From assembly GCA_963823515.1 (NCBI GenBank), contig CAWGMB010000004.1, positions 124,001 to 188,000 on the forward strand: a DNA stretch of 64,000 nucleotides, in the 5' to 3' direction. This DNA is from Miltoncostaea sp963823515. Its GTDB lineage: Bacteria; Actinomycetota; Thermoleophilia; Miltoncostaeales; Miltoncostaeaceae. The translations under genes and the position numbers were made by a program. The notes under the pieces were generated by a model, which ran no database searches, was not told the DNA's origin, and worked only from the letters and a program-made list of their open reading frames with translations. Of this stretch, positions 30,069 through 38,362 are shown in pieces (positions within the stretch are counted from its first letter, which is position 1; the number at the start of each line of letters is the position of its first letter).

Positions 30069-30883
30069 GCATCGACGCCCCGCAGGTGCCGGCCACCGCC
30101 GACGCGTCGTTCCTGTCCCTCCCGGGCCGTCCGCCCAAGCCCCGCCAGGTGGGAATCACCCACGTCATGGACAAGGGCCTGTCGCTGCCCGAGATCGACG
30201 GGATGCTCGATACCTGCGCCGACGCGATCGACATCGTCAAGCTCGGCTGGGGAACGGCCTACGTCACGCGCAACCTCCGCGAGAAGCTCGCCCTCTACGC
30301 GGGCGCCGGGATTCCCGTCGTGCTGGGCGGCACCTTCTGGGAGATCTGCTTCGCCCAGCAGAAGCTCGACGACTGGCGCCGCTGGGTGAGCGACCTCGGC
30401 CTGCGTCACGTGGAGGTCTCCGACGGCACGATCACGCTGCCGCACGAGGTCAAGCTGGAGCACATCGCGGCGCTCGCGCAGGACTTCATCGTGCTCAGCG
30501 AGGTCGGCTCCAAGGACCTGGAGACGGTGATCGCGCCCTACCGCTGGGTGGAGCTGATCGAGGACGAGCTCCGCGCGGGCGCCTGGAAGGTCATCACCGA
30601 GGCCCGCGAGACGGGTACCGCCGGCATCTTCCGCGGCGACGGCGAGGTCCGGATGGGCCTCATCGACGAGATCGTGCACGCCATCGACCCGAACCGCCTG
30701 CTCTTCGAAGCCCCTCAGAAGGCCCAGCAGGTCTGGTTCATCCGCAAGTTCGGTCCCAACGTGAACCTTGGGAACATCCCACATGACGAGGTGATACCGC
30801 TGGAAACCCTCCGCCTCGGCCTCCGCGCCGACACACTCCTGAACTCGACAGCGCTCGGCAACGTGGACGGAGCGGGCATTTGA
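30065..30883 (+). CDS. comA: ComA-family phosphosulfolactate synthase
   Basis: 272-residue TIM-barrel enzyme of the (2R)-phospho-3-sulfolactate synthase family, which adds sulfite to phosphoenolpyruvate in coenzyme M and sulfolactate synthesis. Conserved blocks: ITHVMDKGLSLPEIDGML, DIVKLGWGTAYVT, GGTFWEICFAQQKLDDW, HVEVSDGTITLP, VLSEVGSKD, and APQKAQQVWFIRKFGPNVNLGNI. Plant HSA32 proteins share the fold but not necessarily the activity, so the reaction is inferred. The GTG overlaps the flavoprotein stop, and the following sat overlaps its stop in turn. Genes for later steps (ComB, ComC) are not in the window. Confidence 0.87.
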   Translation: MSIDAPQVPATADASFLSLPGRPPKPRQVGITHVMDKGLSLPEIDGMLDTCADAIDIVKLGWGTAYVTRNLREKLALYAGAGIPVVLGGTFWEICFAQQKLDDWRRWVSDLGLRHVEVSDGTITLPHEVKLEHIAALAQDFIVLSEVGSKDLETVIAPYRWVELIEDELRAGAWKVITEARETGTAGIFRGDGEVRMGLIDEIVHAIDPNRLLFEAPQKAQQVWFIRKFGPNVNLGNIPHDEVIPLETLRLGLRADTLLNSTALGNVDGAGI

Positions 30884-32043
30884 CCCCCACCACCCCCGGA
30901 CCCATCGCCCCCCACGGGGGCATCCTGGTCGACCGGCTCGACCCGGCTCTCGACGAAGGCGGCAACCGCCCCCGGGTCACCCTCTCGGCCCGCCAGCAGG
31001 CCGACCTCGACCTGATCGCCGTGGGGGCCATGTCGCCCCTCGACGGCTTCATGGACAAGAAGGCGTACGAGTCGGTCATCACCGACATGCGCCTGCCCTC
31101 GGGGCTCGCCTGGTCGGTGCCGGTCACCCTCGCCGTCCAGCCCGACGAGCTCGCGGCCATCGGCTCCTCGAACGAGGTCGAGCTGGTCGATGAGACCGAC
31201 CGCTTCCTCGGCGTTCTCGAGATCACCGATCGCTTCGAGACCGACCAGCGTCGTGAGGCGAAGCTCGTCTACGGCACCGAGGAGGACGCCCACCCGGGCG
31301 TGGCGTCGCTCTACTCCCACGGCACCACCTGCCTGGCCGGCCCGGTGCGCGTCGCCGCCCGCCTGCCGATCGACCCGGGGGCCCAGCCCTTCCTGCTCGA
31401 CCCCCGCGCCTCGCGCGAGGCGTTCGACGCGCGCGGCTGGAAGTCCGTCGTCGGCTTCCAGACCCGCAACCCGATCCACCGGGCGCACGAGTACATCACC
31501 AAGGTGGCGCTCGAGACGGTCGACGGCCTGTTCCTGCACCCGCTGGTCGGCGAGACCAAGAGCGACGACATCCCCGCCGACGTGCGGATGCGCTGCTACG
31601 AGGTGCTGATCGAGGGCTACTACCCCCAGGAGCGGGTCGTGCTGGGCGTACTGCCGGCCGCGATGCGCTACGCCGGTCCGCGCGAGGCCGTGCTGCACGC
31701 GGTGCTGCGCCAGAACTACGGCTGCACCCACTTCATCGTGGGCCGCGACCACGCCGGGGTGGGCAGCTACTACGGCACCTACGACGCGCACCGGATCTTC
31801 GACGACATCACGCGCGAGGAGCTGGCGATCACGCCGACGTTCTTCGAGCACTCGTTCTGGTGCAACCTGACCGGCGGGATGGCGACCACCAAGACGTCCC
31901 CCTCGACGCCGGAGCAGCGCGTGTTCCTGTCGGGGACGAAGGTCCGCGAGATGCTCGACCGGGGCGAGATCCCGCCGGTCGAGTTCACGCGCCCGGAGGT
32001 CGCCGAGATCCTGATCGAGGCGTACCGGGGTTCCGCCGCGTAG
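30880..32043 (+). CDS. sat: ATP sulfurylase (sulfate adenylyltransferase), Sat type
   Basis: 387-residue homo-oligomeric ATP sulfurylase that makes adenosine 5'-phosphosulfate from sulfate and ATP. The Sat-type domain includes MSPLDGFMDKKAY, the QTRNPIHRAHEYITK motif (QxRNP), VGRDHAGVGSYYGTY and an EHSFWCNLTGGMAT Cys/His region. It is of the single-chain, bacterial/archaeal Sat form rather than CysD/CysN. The TTG start overlaps the ComA stop (TTGA), making this the third gene of a coupled operon. No APS kinase is fused or adjacent. Confidence 0.95.
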   Translation: MTPTTPGPIAPHGGILVDRLDPALDEGGNRPRVTLSARQQADLDLIAVGAMSPLDGFMDKKAYESVITDMRLPSGLAWSVPVTLAVQPDELAAIGSSNEVELVDETDRFLGVLEITDRFETDQRREAKLVYGTEEDAHPGVASLYSHGTTCLAGPVRVAARLPIDPGAQPFLLDPRASREAFDARGWKSVVGFQTRNPIHRAHEYITKVALETVDGLFLHPLVGETKSDDIPADVRMRCYEVLIEGYYPQERVVLGVLPAAMRYAGPREAVLHAVLRQNYGCTHFIVGRDHAGVGSYYGTYDAHRIFDDITREELAITPTFFEHSFWCNLTGGMATTKTSPSTPEQRVFLSGTKVREMLDRGEIPPVEFTRPEVAEILIEAYRGSAA

Positions 32044-32061
32044 GAAACCTCAAGTGCGCCC

Positions 32062-32133
32062 GGGCACGGGACGAAGGCGGTTGGGAACCCTCCGGTCTCG
32101 GAGGGCCCCGTCCGGAGGCTTCGCCCCGTGCCC
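32062..32133 (+). promoter_or_regulatory. Structured leader overlapping the MCP start codon
   Basis: GGGCACGGG (32062-32070) pairs with CCCGTGCCC (32125-32133), which contains the GTG start; GAAG and CTTC extend the stem, and CCCTCC (88-93) with GGAGGG (100-105) forms an inner hairpin. The whole RNA would fold with the start codon sequestered. Could be a translational switch or just the terminator structure of sat. No riboswitch consensus was recognised. Confidence 0.35.
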
Positions 32134-33732
32134 TTGCGTCAAGCGGACCCGATGCTCCTCGCCACCCGGCTCGCCGCGCGATGCGAGCGGGAGCTCGCGA
32201 CGGGCGATGAGGCGGGCGCCTTCGCGGTCATTGCGCAGGTCTTTCGCACCGAGCTGACGCCGAGCCTCGAGTACATCGTGCTGATGGGGCCCACCGGCTT
32301 CACGCACGTCCACACCAACGCGATGCGCGCGGGGCGCCTCTACGGGGACCCCGTCAGCACCGCCGCGGCCGCCGTCCGCACGCCGACCACCCAGCGCTAC
32401 GACCGCAACACGGGTGAGGTCATCCGCGAGGCCATCGTCCCGGTGACGCGCCGGGGCTCGCACCACTCCGTGCTGCGCGTCGGCCAGATCGTGCCGAAGG
32501 GCAGCGTACGCCGGCGTCTCGGCGGGTCGCTCGCCGTCGCGGCCCTGGTCCCGTCGGTGGCCCTCGCCCTGCTGGACCGCTCCATCGCGGACGCCGTCGT
32601 GGGCATCGGGCTGGGCGGGGCGACCGCCGCGGCGCTCGCCTACTGGAACAACGCCAGGATCGGCCTCCCGATCCGCAAGTTCCACGAGACCGCCCGCGCG
32701 GTCAGCTCGGGCGATCTCACGGCCGCAGTGACGGGGGCCGGCCGAGACGAGCTCGGCCAGATGGGCTTCGAGCTCAACAAGATCGTGCTGGGCCTGCAGA
32801 AAGTGATCGAGGCCGGTGCGTCCAGCTCGGCGGCCGTCAGCGATCTGGCCGAGAGCATCGCCGGCCGCACGAACGAGACCGCCACGGCGATGGCCGAGAT
32901 CGCCACGAGCGTCAACGGCACGCACGAGAGCGCGGAGCGCAGGATCGAGCGCGTCGCGCGGGCCGGCGAGGCTGCCGGTCGCGTCAGCGCCGGCCTCGAC
33001 ACGATGGGCCGCAGCGCCTCCGAGGCCCAGTCCGTGCTCGGGCAGGCCCGCGCCTCGGCCGTCGAGGGGGCCGGGAGCCTCGAGGCCGCCTCCGCGGCGA
33101 TGGAGGCTGCGACCCAGGCGGTGCGGGAGGGTACCTCCCGCGTCGAGGCCCTGCGCGAGCGGGGGCACGCCATCGAGGGCATCGTGACCGCCATCTCCTC
33201 GATCGCCGCCCAGACCAACCTGCTGGCGCTCAATGCGGCCATCGAGGGCGCGCGGGCCGGAGAGCAGGGTCGCGGCTTCATGGTCGTCGCAACCGAGGTG
33301 GGCAACCTGGCCGAGCAGGCCGACGCCGCCGCCCACTCCATCGGCGAGCTGGTGGCCGAGGTTCAGTCGGAGACGGCGAGTGCGGTCGCCGCGATGGGCG
33401 AGGGCACGGGTCAGGTCGCCACCGCCGTGTCGTCGGTGCAGGGCGTCCGCGACGCGGTGGACGAGATCAACCGCCACCTGGGCGTCGCGGTCGGCGTCGC
33501 GGCGGACGTCGAGGCCCAGACGGGGGTCCTCGGGCAGGACGCCGAGCTCCTCGGGCAGGCCATGGAGCACGCCCTCCACGATGCCGCCGCCGCGCTCGAT
33601 TCGAGCGAGCTGATCAGCAACGCCACGCATGCCACCGCCGCGGGCACCAGCGAGAACGCCGCCGCCGCGACGGATCTGTCGCGGCGCGCCCAGGCCCTGC
33701 GCGAGGTCGTCGGCCGCTTCCGTGTGAGGTAG
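32128..33732 (+). CDS. Methyl-accepting chemotaxis-type protein without periplasmic domain
   Basis: 534-residue receptor. The N-terminal part (1-125) is soluble and lacks a signal peptide. A hydrophobic pair (about 131-172) is followed by a HAMP-like segment (LPIRKFHETARAVSSGDLTAAV) and a long coiled-coil signalling domain. The tip is conserved: AISSIAAQTNLLALNAAIEGARAGEQGRGF-type sequence split across residues about 355-385. The sensor part is cytoplasmic and resembles a small globular domain with many Arg/Thr, possibly binding a soluble ligand. No che or flagellar genes are in the window. GTG start at 32128 lies in a hairpin. Confidence 0.85.
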   Translation: MPLRQADPMLLATRLAARCERELATGDEAGAFAVIAQVFRTELTPSLEYIVLMGPTGFTHVHTNAMRAGRLYGDPVSTAAAAVRTPTTQRYDRNTGEVIREAIVPVTRRGSHHSVLRVGQIVPKGSVRRRLGGSLAVAALVPSVALALLDRSIADAVVGIGLGGATAAALAYWNNARIGLPIRKFHETARAVSSGDLTAAVTGAGRDELGQMGFELNKIVLGLQKVIEAGASSSAAVSDLAESIAGRTNETATAMAEIATSVNGTHESAERRIERVARAGEAAGRVSAGLDTMGRSASEAQSVLGQARASAVEGAGSLEAASAAMEAATQAVREGTSRVEALRERGHAIEGIVTAISSIAAQTNLLALNAAIEGARAGEQGRGFMVVATEVGNLAEQADAAAHSIGELVAEVQSETASAVAAMGEGTGQVATAVSSVQGVRDAVDEINRHLGVAVGVAADVEAQTGVLGQDAELLGQAMEHALHDAAAALDSSELISNATHATAAGTSENAAAATDLSRRAQALREVVGRFRVR

Positions 33733-33797
33733 GCGCCGCCGGATCCACCCCGGCCGTTTGAGCGGCCCACCGCCGGTGGGCATGATGAGCGCGCGCC

Positions 33798-35771
33798 GTG
33801 CCCTTCTCACGCCCCCCCACCGCCGTCCTGGCGCTCGTCATCGCCGCCGCCGGGGCCCCCGGCGCTGCCCAGGCCGCCGACCGCCCGGCGGGGACGGCCA
33901 GCACCTGGGGGCACGAGCTCAACCAGAACGAGCTGCCGGGCTGGAACCCGGCGAGCGCGCCGCTCGTCCCGAGGGCCCGCTGGTACCGGAAGATCGACGG
34001 CATCCTGCGCGAGGCCGGAGAGAGCGGGCTCTGGTTCAGCGGCCCGAGCGCGCTGCCCTTCCCGCCTCTGCCCCTGAGCCCGAAGGAGCCCGTCGGCTGG
34101 CGCACCCCGCGCCGCTTCCAGGCGGCCTTCGCCGCCACGGGGTTGAAGTGGGACGTCGCCGTGGAGGTCTGGGCGGCGCGCCGCGCCCTCCAGCGGAAGT
34201 CGGCGACGGTCGCCGACCCGACGGCCGATCCGCGCGCCTACACCCGCCGTCTGTCGCTCCTCGACCCGGGCTACCGGCGCGAGGCCCTGCGGGAGATCCG
34301 CCGGATCGTTCCGACCGTCCGCGGGCGGGCCTTCGTCAACCAGTACACCGGCAGCGACGAGCCGGTCACCGTGCTGCCGCGGGGGCGCGCCCGTGCGACG
34401 CCGTTCGGCCGCCGGCTGGCGGCCGACTTCCGTCGCGCGACCGGGCGTACCCTGCCGAACCCCGCCGCCCGTCCCACGAACCGCGTCTCCGAGCGCCTGC
34501 GGTGGCTGGCGTGGAGCCGGTACTCCGGCCGACGCTTCTTCGCCATGAAGGCCCAGCAGGCTCGCCTGATCCGCCGGCTCGACCCCGCGGCGGTGGTCAA
34601 CCCCAACGACTTCGGCTTCATCGACGGGTTCATCCCCTGGGACTACACGCGCCTGGCGGGCTTCGCCGACGTGGTCGAGGCCGATCCCTACGTGAGTTAT
34701 CCCGAGCGCGACCGGGTCGGCCGGGGCCGCTACAACCCGGGCTTCGGCGCAAAACTGCTGGCCGATCTCACGGGCAAGCGGGTGCGGATCATCGTGCAGG
34801 CCTTCGACTACTCGCGCTACCAGCCGCTGCCCGGCGACCTTTGGACCTGGACCGCGCAGGCGCTCCGCGCCGGGGCCACCGACATCAGCTTCTTCGGCTC
34901 GGACAACCCGCGGTTCACCAACCGGCGACTCTACGACGCGATGCTCGCCATCGCGGCCTCGATGCGCAGCGCCCGCCTTCCCGCCGCCCCGGTGGACGCC
35001 TCCCAGCTGGTCCTCTACTCGACGGCGAGCGAGGGCCAGGCCCAGCCGGAGCGCACCGGGGGCGTCCGCTACCGCACGAGCGGAGACGCCCTCTACACGG
35101 CCTATTCGCTGCTGGGCGAGCTCGGCGGGGCCGCGTTCAGCTTCGACGCCGACACCCGTCTCACCGCCGACCCGGCCCGCCTGGCGGCGGCCCGCACGCT
35201 CTGGATGCCCCGTGGGGACACCCTCGACGCGGGGTTCGCGGCCCGCGTGGCCGGCTGGGTCCGGGCCGGCGGGACGCTGGTGGTCACCGACCCCGACGCC
35301 TTCACGCGCACTCCCGGCGGCGCGTCGCTGGCGCCGGTGCGCGACGCGCTGATCGGGGCGCCGCTCGGCCCCCGGCGGCGCGGGTCGATCCTCGAGGTCC
35401 AGCCCGGCGCCCTCGGCGCGGGATCACCCGACGACCTGCTCAGCCTGCCGATCGACACGCCGCGGCCGCGCGCGTTCGCCGGCATCCCCGCCGGGGCGAG
35501 CGTGGTGGCCCGGTTCCTCGACGGGGCGCCCGCCGCCATCCTGCGCACGGTCGGGGCCGGCCGCGTGCTGGCCTTCTCCGCCGACCTGATGGCCCCGAGC
35601 GTCCTCGACGAGCCGCTCGACCTGGTCCGCTTCACGTCGGCCGTGCACGCCTGGGCGGGCGGCACCCTGGGCGACCCGGCATGGGAGTACCGCCTGCCGG
35701 GCGATCCCGACCCGACGCGCCTCCCCTGGGAGGACGCGGTGCCGCCGGCGGCGGCCCGGGCCGGCCTGTGA
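33798..35771 (+). CDS. Secreted glycoside hydrolase-like protein with trimerisation-like C-terminal domain
   Basis: 657-residue exported protein (signal PTAVLALVIAAAGAPGAAQAA). The middle is a TIM-barrel-like region with Trp/Asp-rich blocks NDFGFIDGFIPWDYTRLAGF and IIVQAFDYSRYQPLPGDLWTW. The end (about 395-620) resembles the beta-galactosidase trimerisation/GATase-like domain of GH42 proteins: ADPARLAAARTLWMPRGD and VLAFSADLMAPS. Catalytic Glu residues are not obvious. It precedes another glycosidase-like gene by 34 bases. I cannot assign a GH family with confidence. Confidence 0.6.
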   Translation: MPFSRPPTAVLALVIAAAGAPGAAQAADRPAGTASTWGHELNQNELPGWNPASAPLVPRARWYRKIDGILREAGESGLWFSGPSALPFPPLPLSPKEPVGWRTPRRFQAAFAATGLKWDVAVEVWAARRALQRKSATVADPTADPRAYTRRLSLLDPGYRREALREIRRIVPTVRGRAFVNQYTGSDEPVTVLPRGRARATPFGRRLAADFRRATGRTLPNPAARPTNRVSERLRWLAWSRYSGRRFFAMKAQQARLIRRLDPAAVVNPNDFGFIDGFIPWDYTRLAGFADVVEADPYVSYPERDRVGRGRYNPGFGAKLLADLTGKRVRIIVQAFDYSRYQPLPGDLWTWTAQALRAGATDISFFGSDNPRFTNRRLYDAMLAIAASMRSARLPAAPVDASQLVLYSTASEGQAQPERTGGVRYRTSGDALYTAYSLLGELGGAAFSFDADTRLTADPARLAAARTLWMPRGDTLDAGFAARVAGWVRAGGTLVVTDPDAFTRTPGGASLAPVRDALIGAPLGPRRRGSILEVQPGALGAGSPDDLLSLPIDTPRPRAFAGIPAGASVVARFLDGAPAAILRTVGAGRVLAFSADLMAPSVLDEPLDLVRFTSAVHAWAGGTLGDPAWEYRLPGDPDPTRLPWEDAVPPAAARAGL

Positions 35772-35805
35772 CCCACCGCCCGAGAACCCGACGAGCGGAG
35801 CCCAT

Positions 35806-36969
35806 GTGAGGTCGAGAGCGCGAGTGCTGATCGGGCTGGCGGCGGTGGCCGCCGCCATCGTCGCCGTGGTCGGTGCGGTGATGCTCTCGGGCAGCGACGC
35901 CACCGCGCCCATCGGCGCGGTGGCCGCCGCCCAGGACGACCACCTCTCGACGGAGCCGATCGAGACGATTCCGGCGCGCCTCGACCTGCTCGCGAAGACC
36001 GGCGCGACCACCACGCGGGTGGACCTCTTCTGGAACTCGGTCGCGCTCGGCGCCAGCCGGCCGGCGCAGCCCAGGGATCCGGCCGACCCCGCCTACGACT
36101 TCGCGCGCGCCGACCTGATCATGCGCGGCCTCGCCGACCGCGGCATCACCCCGATCCTGTCCGTCTACAGCACCCCGGCCTGGGCCTCGGGCGGCGCCGT
36201 CGACGCGATCGGCGGGCCGATCAACCGTCTCGCCCCCGATCCGAAGGACTTCGGGGACTTCATGAGCGCCGTCGCCACCCGCTACGACGGCACGTTCGCC
36301 GGCCCGGCCGGCGACACGCTCCCCGAGGTGAGGTACTTCGAGATCTGGAACGAGCCGAACCTGGACGGCTTCTTCCAGGTTCCGGTGAAGACCCCCGCGG
36401 CGCGCCTGGACGCCTACGCGGCGCTCGTCGCCGCCGCCTATCCGGCGATCAAGGACGCCAACCCGCGCGCGGTGGTGATCGTCGGCGTCGGCGGCCCGCG
36501 CAGCAGCACCACCGCCACCGGCGTGGGCGCAATCGAGTGGCTCCGCGGCCTGCGCGAACGCGACGTGCCGCTCGACGCCTACTCGCAGCACGTCTACCCT
36601 GCCGCCGCACCGACGGTCGACACCCAGGTCGTGCCGAGCTGGAGCAGCATCGGGAGGGTGCTGGACGAGTTGGACGCCTGGCGCGCCCAGCCGGCGATTC
36701 CGCTCTACATCACCGAGGCCGGCTACACGACCGCCGCCACGCGCTTCCGCGACACAAAGGTGACCGAGGAGCAGCAGGCCGAGTACCTCAGCCAGATCTT
36801 CTCGCTACCCCAGTTGCGCACCGACCGCATCACGACGGTCGTCTGGTTCAACCTCCAGGACAACGCGGACTGGCCGGCCGGCCTCCTGCGCGAGGATCTC
36901 TCGCCCAAGCCAAGCTACGACCGCTTCCTGCAGGTGGTCAGCGATCAGGAGGGGGCGCGTCTGCCGTAG
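35806..36969 (+). CDS. Exported clan GH-A glycosidase-like protein (GH5/GH39/cellulase-like)
   Basis: 387-residue protein with one N-terminal membrane segment (ARVLIGLAAVAAAIVAVVGAVML), acting as an uncleaved anchor or signal. The clan GH-A barrel carries the acid/base Glu in RYFEIWNEPNLDGF and the nucleophile Glu in PLYITEAGYTT, plus AYSQHVYP and VWFNLQDNADW, the standard beta-4/beta-7 pair. The Asp/Trp sequence TRVDLFWNSVAL is near the start. Probably degrades a polysaccharide or modifies cell envelope glycan. Its 3' end overlaps the convergent nhaA end by 32 bases. Confidence 0.8.
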   Translation: MRSRARVLIGLAAVAAAIVAVVGAVMLSGSDATAPIGAVAAAQDDHLSTEPIETIPARLDLLAKTGATTTRVDLFWNSVALGASRPAQPRDPADPAYDFARADLIMRGLADRGITPILSVYSTPAWASGGAVDAIGGPINRLAPDPKDFGDFMSAVATRYDGTFAGPAGDTLPEVRYFEIWNEPNLDGFFQVPVKTPAARLDAYAALVAAAYPAIKDANPRAVVIVGVGGPRSSTTATGVGAIEWLRGLRERDVPLDAYSQHVYPAAAPTVDTQVVPSWSSIGRVLDELDAWRAQPAIPLYITEAGYTTAATRFRDTKVTEEQQAEYLSQIFSLPQLRTDRITTVVWFNLQDNADWPAGLLREDLSPKPSYDRFLQVVSDQEGARLP

Positions 36970-38314
36970 TGACCGGGCGCCGCCCGGTCAGCAGCAGCAG
37001 CGCGACGCCCGTGACGGCGGCGAGCACGGACCCCCCGAGCACTCCGATCTTCGAGGCGTCGATCAGCGCCGGGTCGCTGAAGGCGAGTCCGGTGATGAAG
37101 AGGGAGACCGTGAAGCCGATGCCGGCGATCGCGCCGATGCCGACCACGTGGCCCCAGCGCACGCCGTCCGGCATGCGGCTGAGCCCGAGCGCGACGGCGA
37201 GCGCGACGCCCGCCGTCAGGCCGACCGTCTTCCCGACCAGCAGGGCGAGCGCGACGGCGAGCGCGAGCGGCGTCTCGGTGGCGGACGAGAAGGCGTCCGC
37301 GTCGAGCACGATGCCGGCGTTGGCCAGGGCGAAGATCGGCAGCACGACGAAGCTCGACCACTGGTGCAGCCCGTGCTCGACGCGCTCGAGCGGCGACATG
37401 GCCTCGCGCGAGAGCCACGCCAGGCGCCTCCAGTGGCGCGCGTCTGCGTCGGGCGTCTCGGGATCGTCCTCGGTGGCATGGGCGATGCGGATCGCCTCGG
37501 CGCTGACCGCGGCGGGGTCCTGGAACGGGCGCGACGGGGTCAGCAGTCCCAGCGCGACGCCGGCGATCGTGGCGTGCACGCCCGACTCGAAGGTGGCGAA
37601 CCACACGACGAGGCCCAGGACGACGTAGACGCCGATGTAGCGGACGTGGATCTGGCGGAGCGCGAGCATGAGCAGCAGGCCCACGACGGCCGCGGCGAGC
37701 CACGCCAGGTCGATCGTGTCGGTGTAGTAGAAGGCCACGACCAGGATGGCGCCGATGTCGTCGATGACCGCCACGCCCAGCAGGAAGGCGATGAGGGCCG
37801 CGGGCACCCGGGAGCCGAGGGCCGCGAGCGCTCCCAGGGCGAAGGCGACATCGGTCGCCATCGGGATGCCCCATCCCTCCGAGCCCGCCTGACCGCCCAT
37901 GATGGCGAGGAAGAGCGCCGCCGGGACCACCATCCCCCCCACGGCGGCGAACAGCGGCAGCAGCGCCGCTTGGCGCGTGGAGAGCTCGCCTACCGCCAGC
38001 TCGCGCTTCACCTCGAGCCCGACGACCAGGAAGAAGAGGGCCATCAGGCCGTCGTTGACCACGTACTGGAGGGTCTCGGTCTGGGAGAAGGAACCGAGTT
38101 GCACGGTGAGCTCGGTGCTCCAGAGGTCCTGGTAGGACGCGCTGTCGACGTTCGCCCAGACGAGGGCGACGATCGACGCCGCCAGCAGCACCAGGCCGCC
38201 CGACACCTCCAGGTGGAGGAAGTCCTGGAGCGGTCGCAGCACCAGCCGCGGCACCGCCCTCTCGGTGCCGGACCAGGGCGCGCGCGGCCGTGGCGGCTGC
38301 TCGGGTGTCGTCAC
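36938..38314 (-). CDS. nhaA: Na+/H+ antiporter NhaA
   Basis: 458-residue electrogenic Na+/H+ antiporter. Twelve transmembrane segments by hydropathy. The family blocks are VVNDGLMALFFLVVGLEVKRELAVGEL, the ion-binding Asp pair in GVAVIDDIGAIL (D163/D164 equivalents), and the later GIGAIAGIGFTVSLFITGLAF. A cytoplasmic charged loop of about 60 residues (ATEDDPETPDADARHW) is longer than in E. coli. N- and C-terminal tails are short and polar. Function in alkaline and sodium stress is known for the family. Confidence 0.95.
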   Translation of the reverse strand: MTTPEQPPRPRAPWSGTERAVPRLVLRPLQDFLHLEVSGGLVLLAASIVALVWANVDSASYQDLWSTELTVQLGSFSQTETLQYVVNDGLMALFFLVVGLEVKRELAVGELSTRQAALLPLFAAVGGMVVPAALFLAIMGGQAGSEGWGIPMATDVAFALGALAALGSRVPAALIAFLLGVAVIDDIGAILVVAFYYTDTIDLAWLAAAVVGLLLMLALRQIHVRYIGVYVVLGLVVWFATFESGVHATIAGVALGLLTPSRPFQDPAAVSAEAIRIAHATEDDPETPDADARHWRRLAWLSREAMSPLERVEHGLHQWSSFVVLPIFALANAGIVLDADAFSSATETPLALAVALALLVGKTVGLTAGVALAVALGLSRMPDGVRWGHVVGIGAIAGIGFTVSLFITGLAFSDPALIDASKIGVLGGSVLAAVTGVALLLLTGRRPVTTADAPPPDR

Positions 38315-38362
38315 TGGTGGATCACCCGCAGAACACTATTGACCGCGGGCCCCGGCCACGGA

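Noticed and set aside
32062..32133. c-di-GMP or other known riboswitch before the MCP gene
   Set aside because: No match to GEMM or another consensus that I can identify; only generic hairpins.
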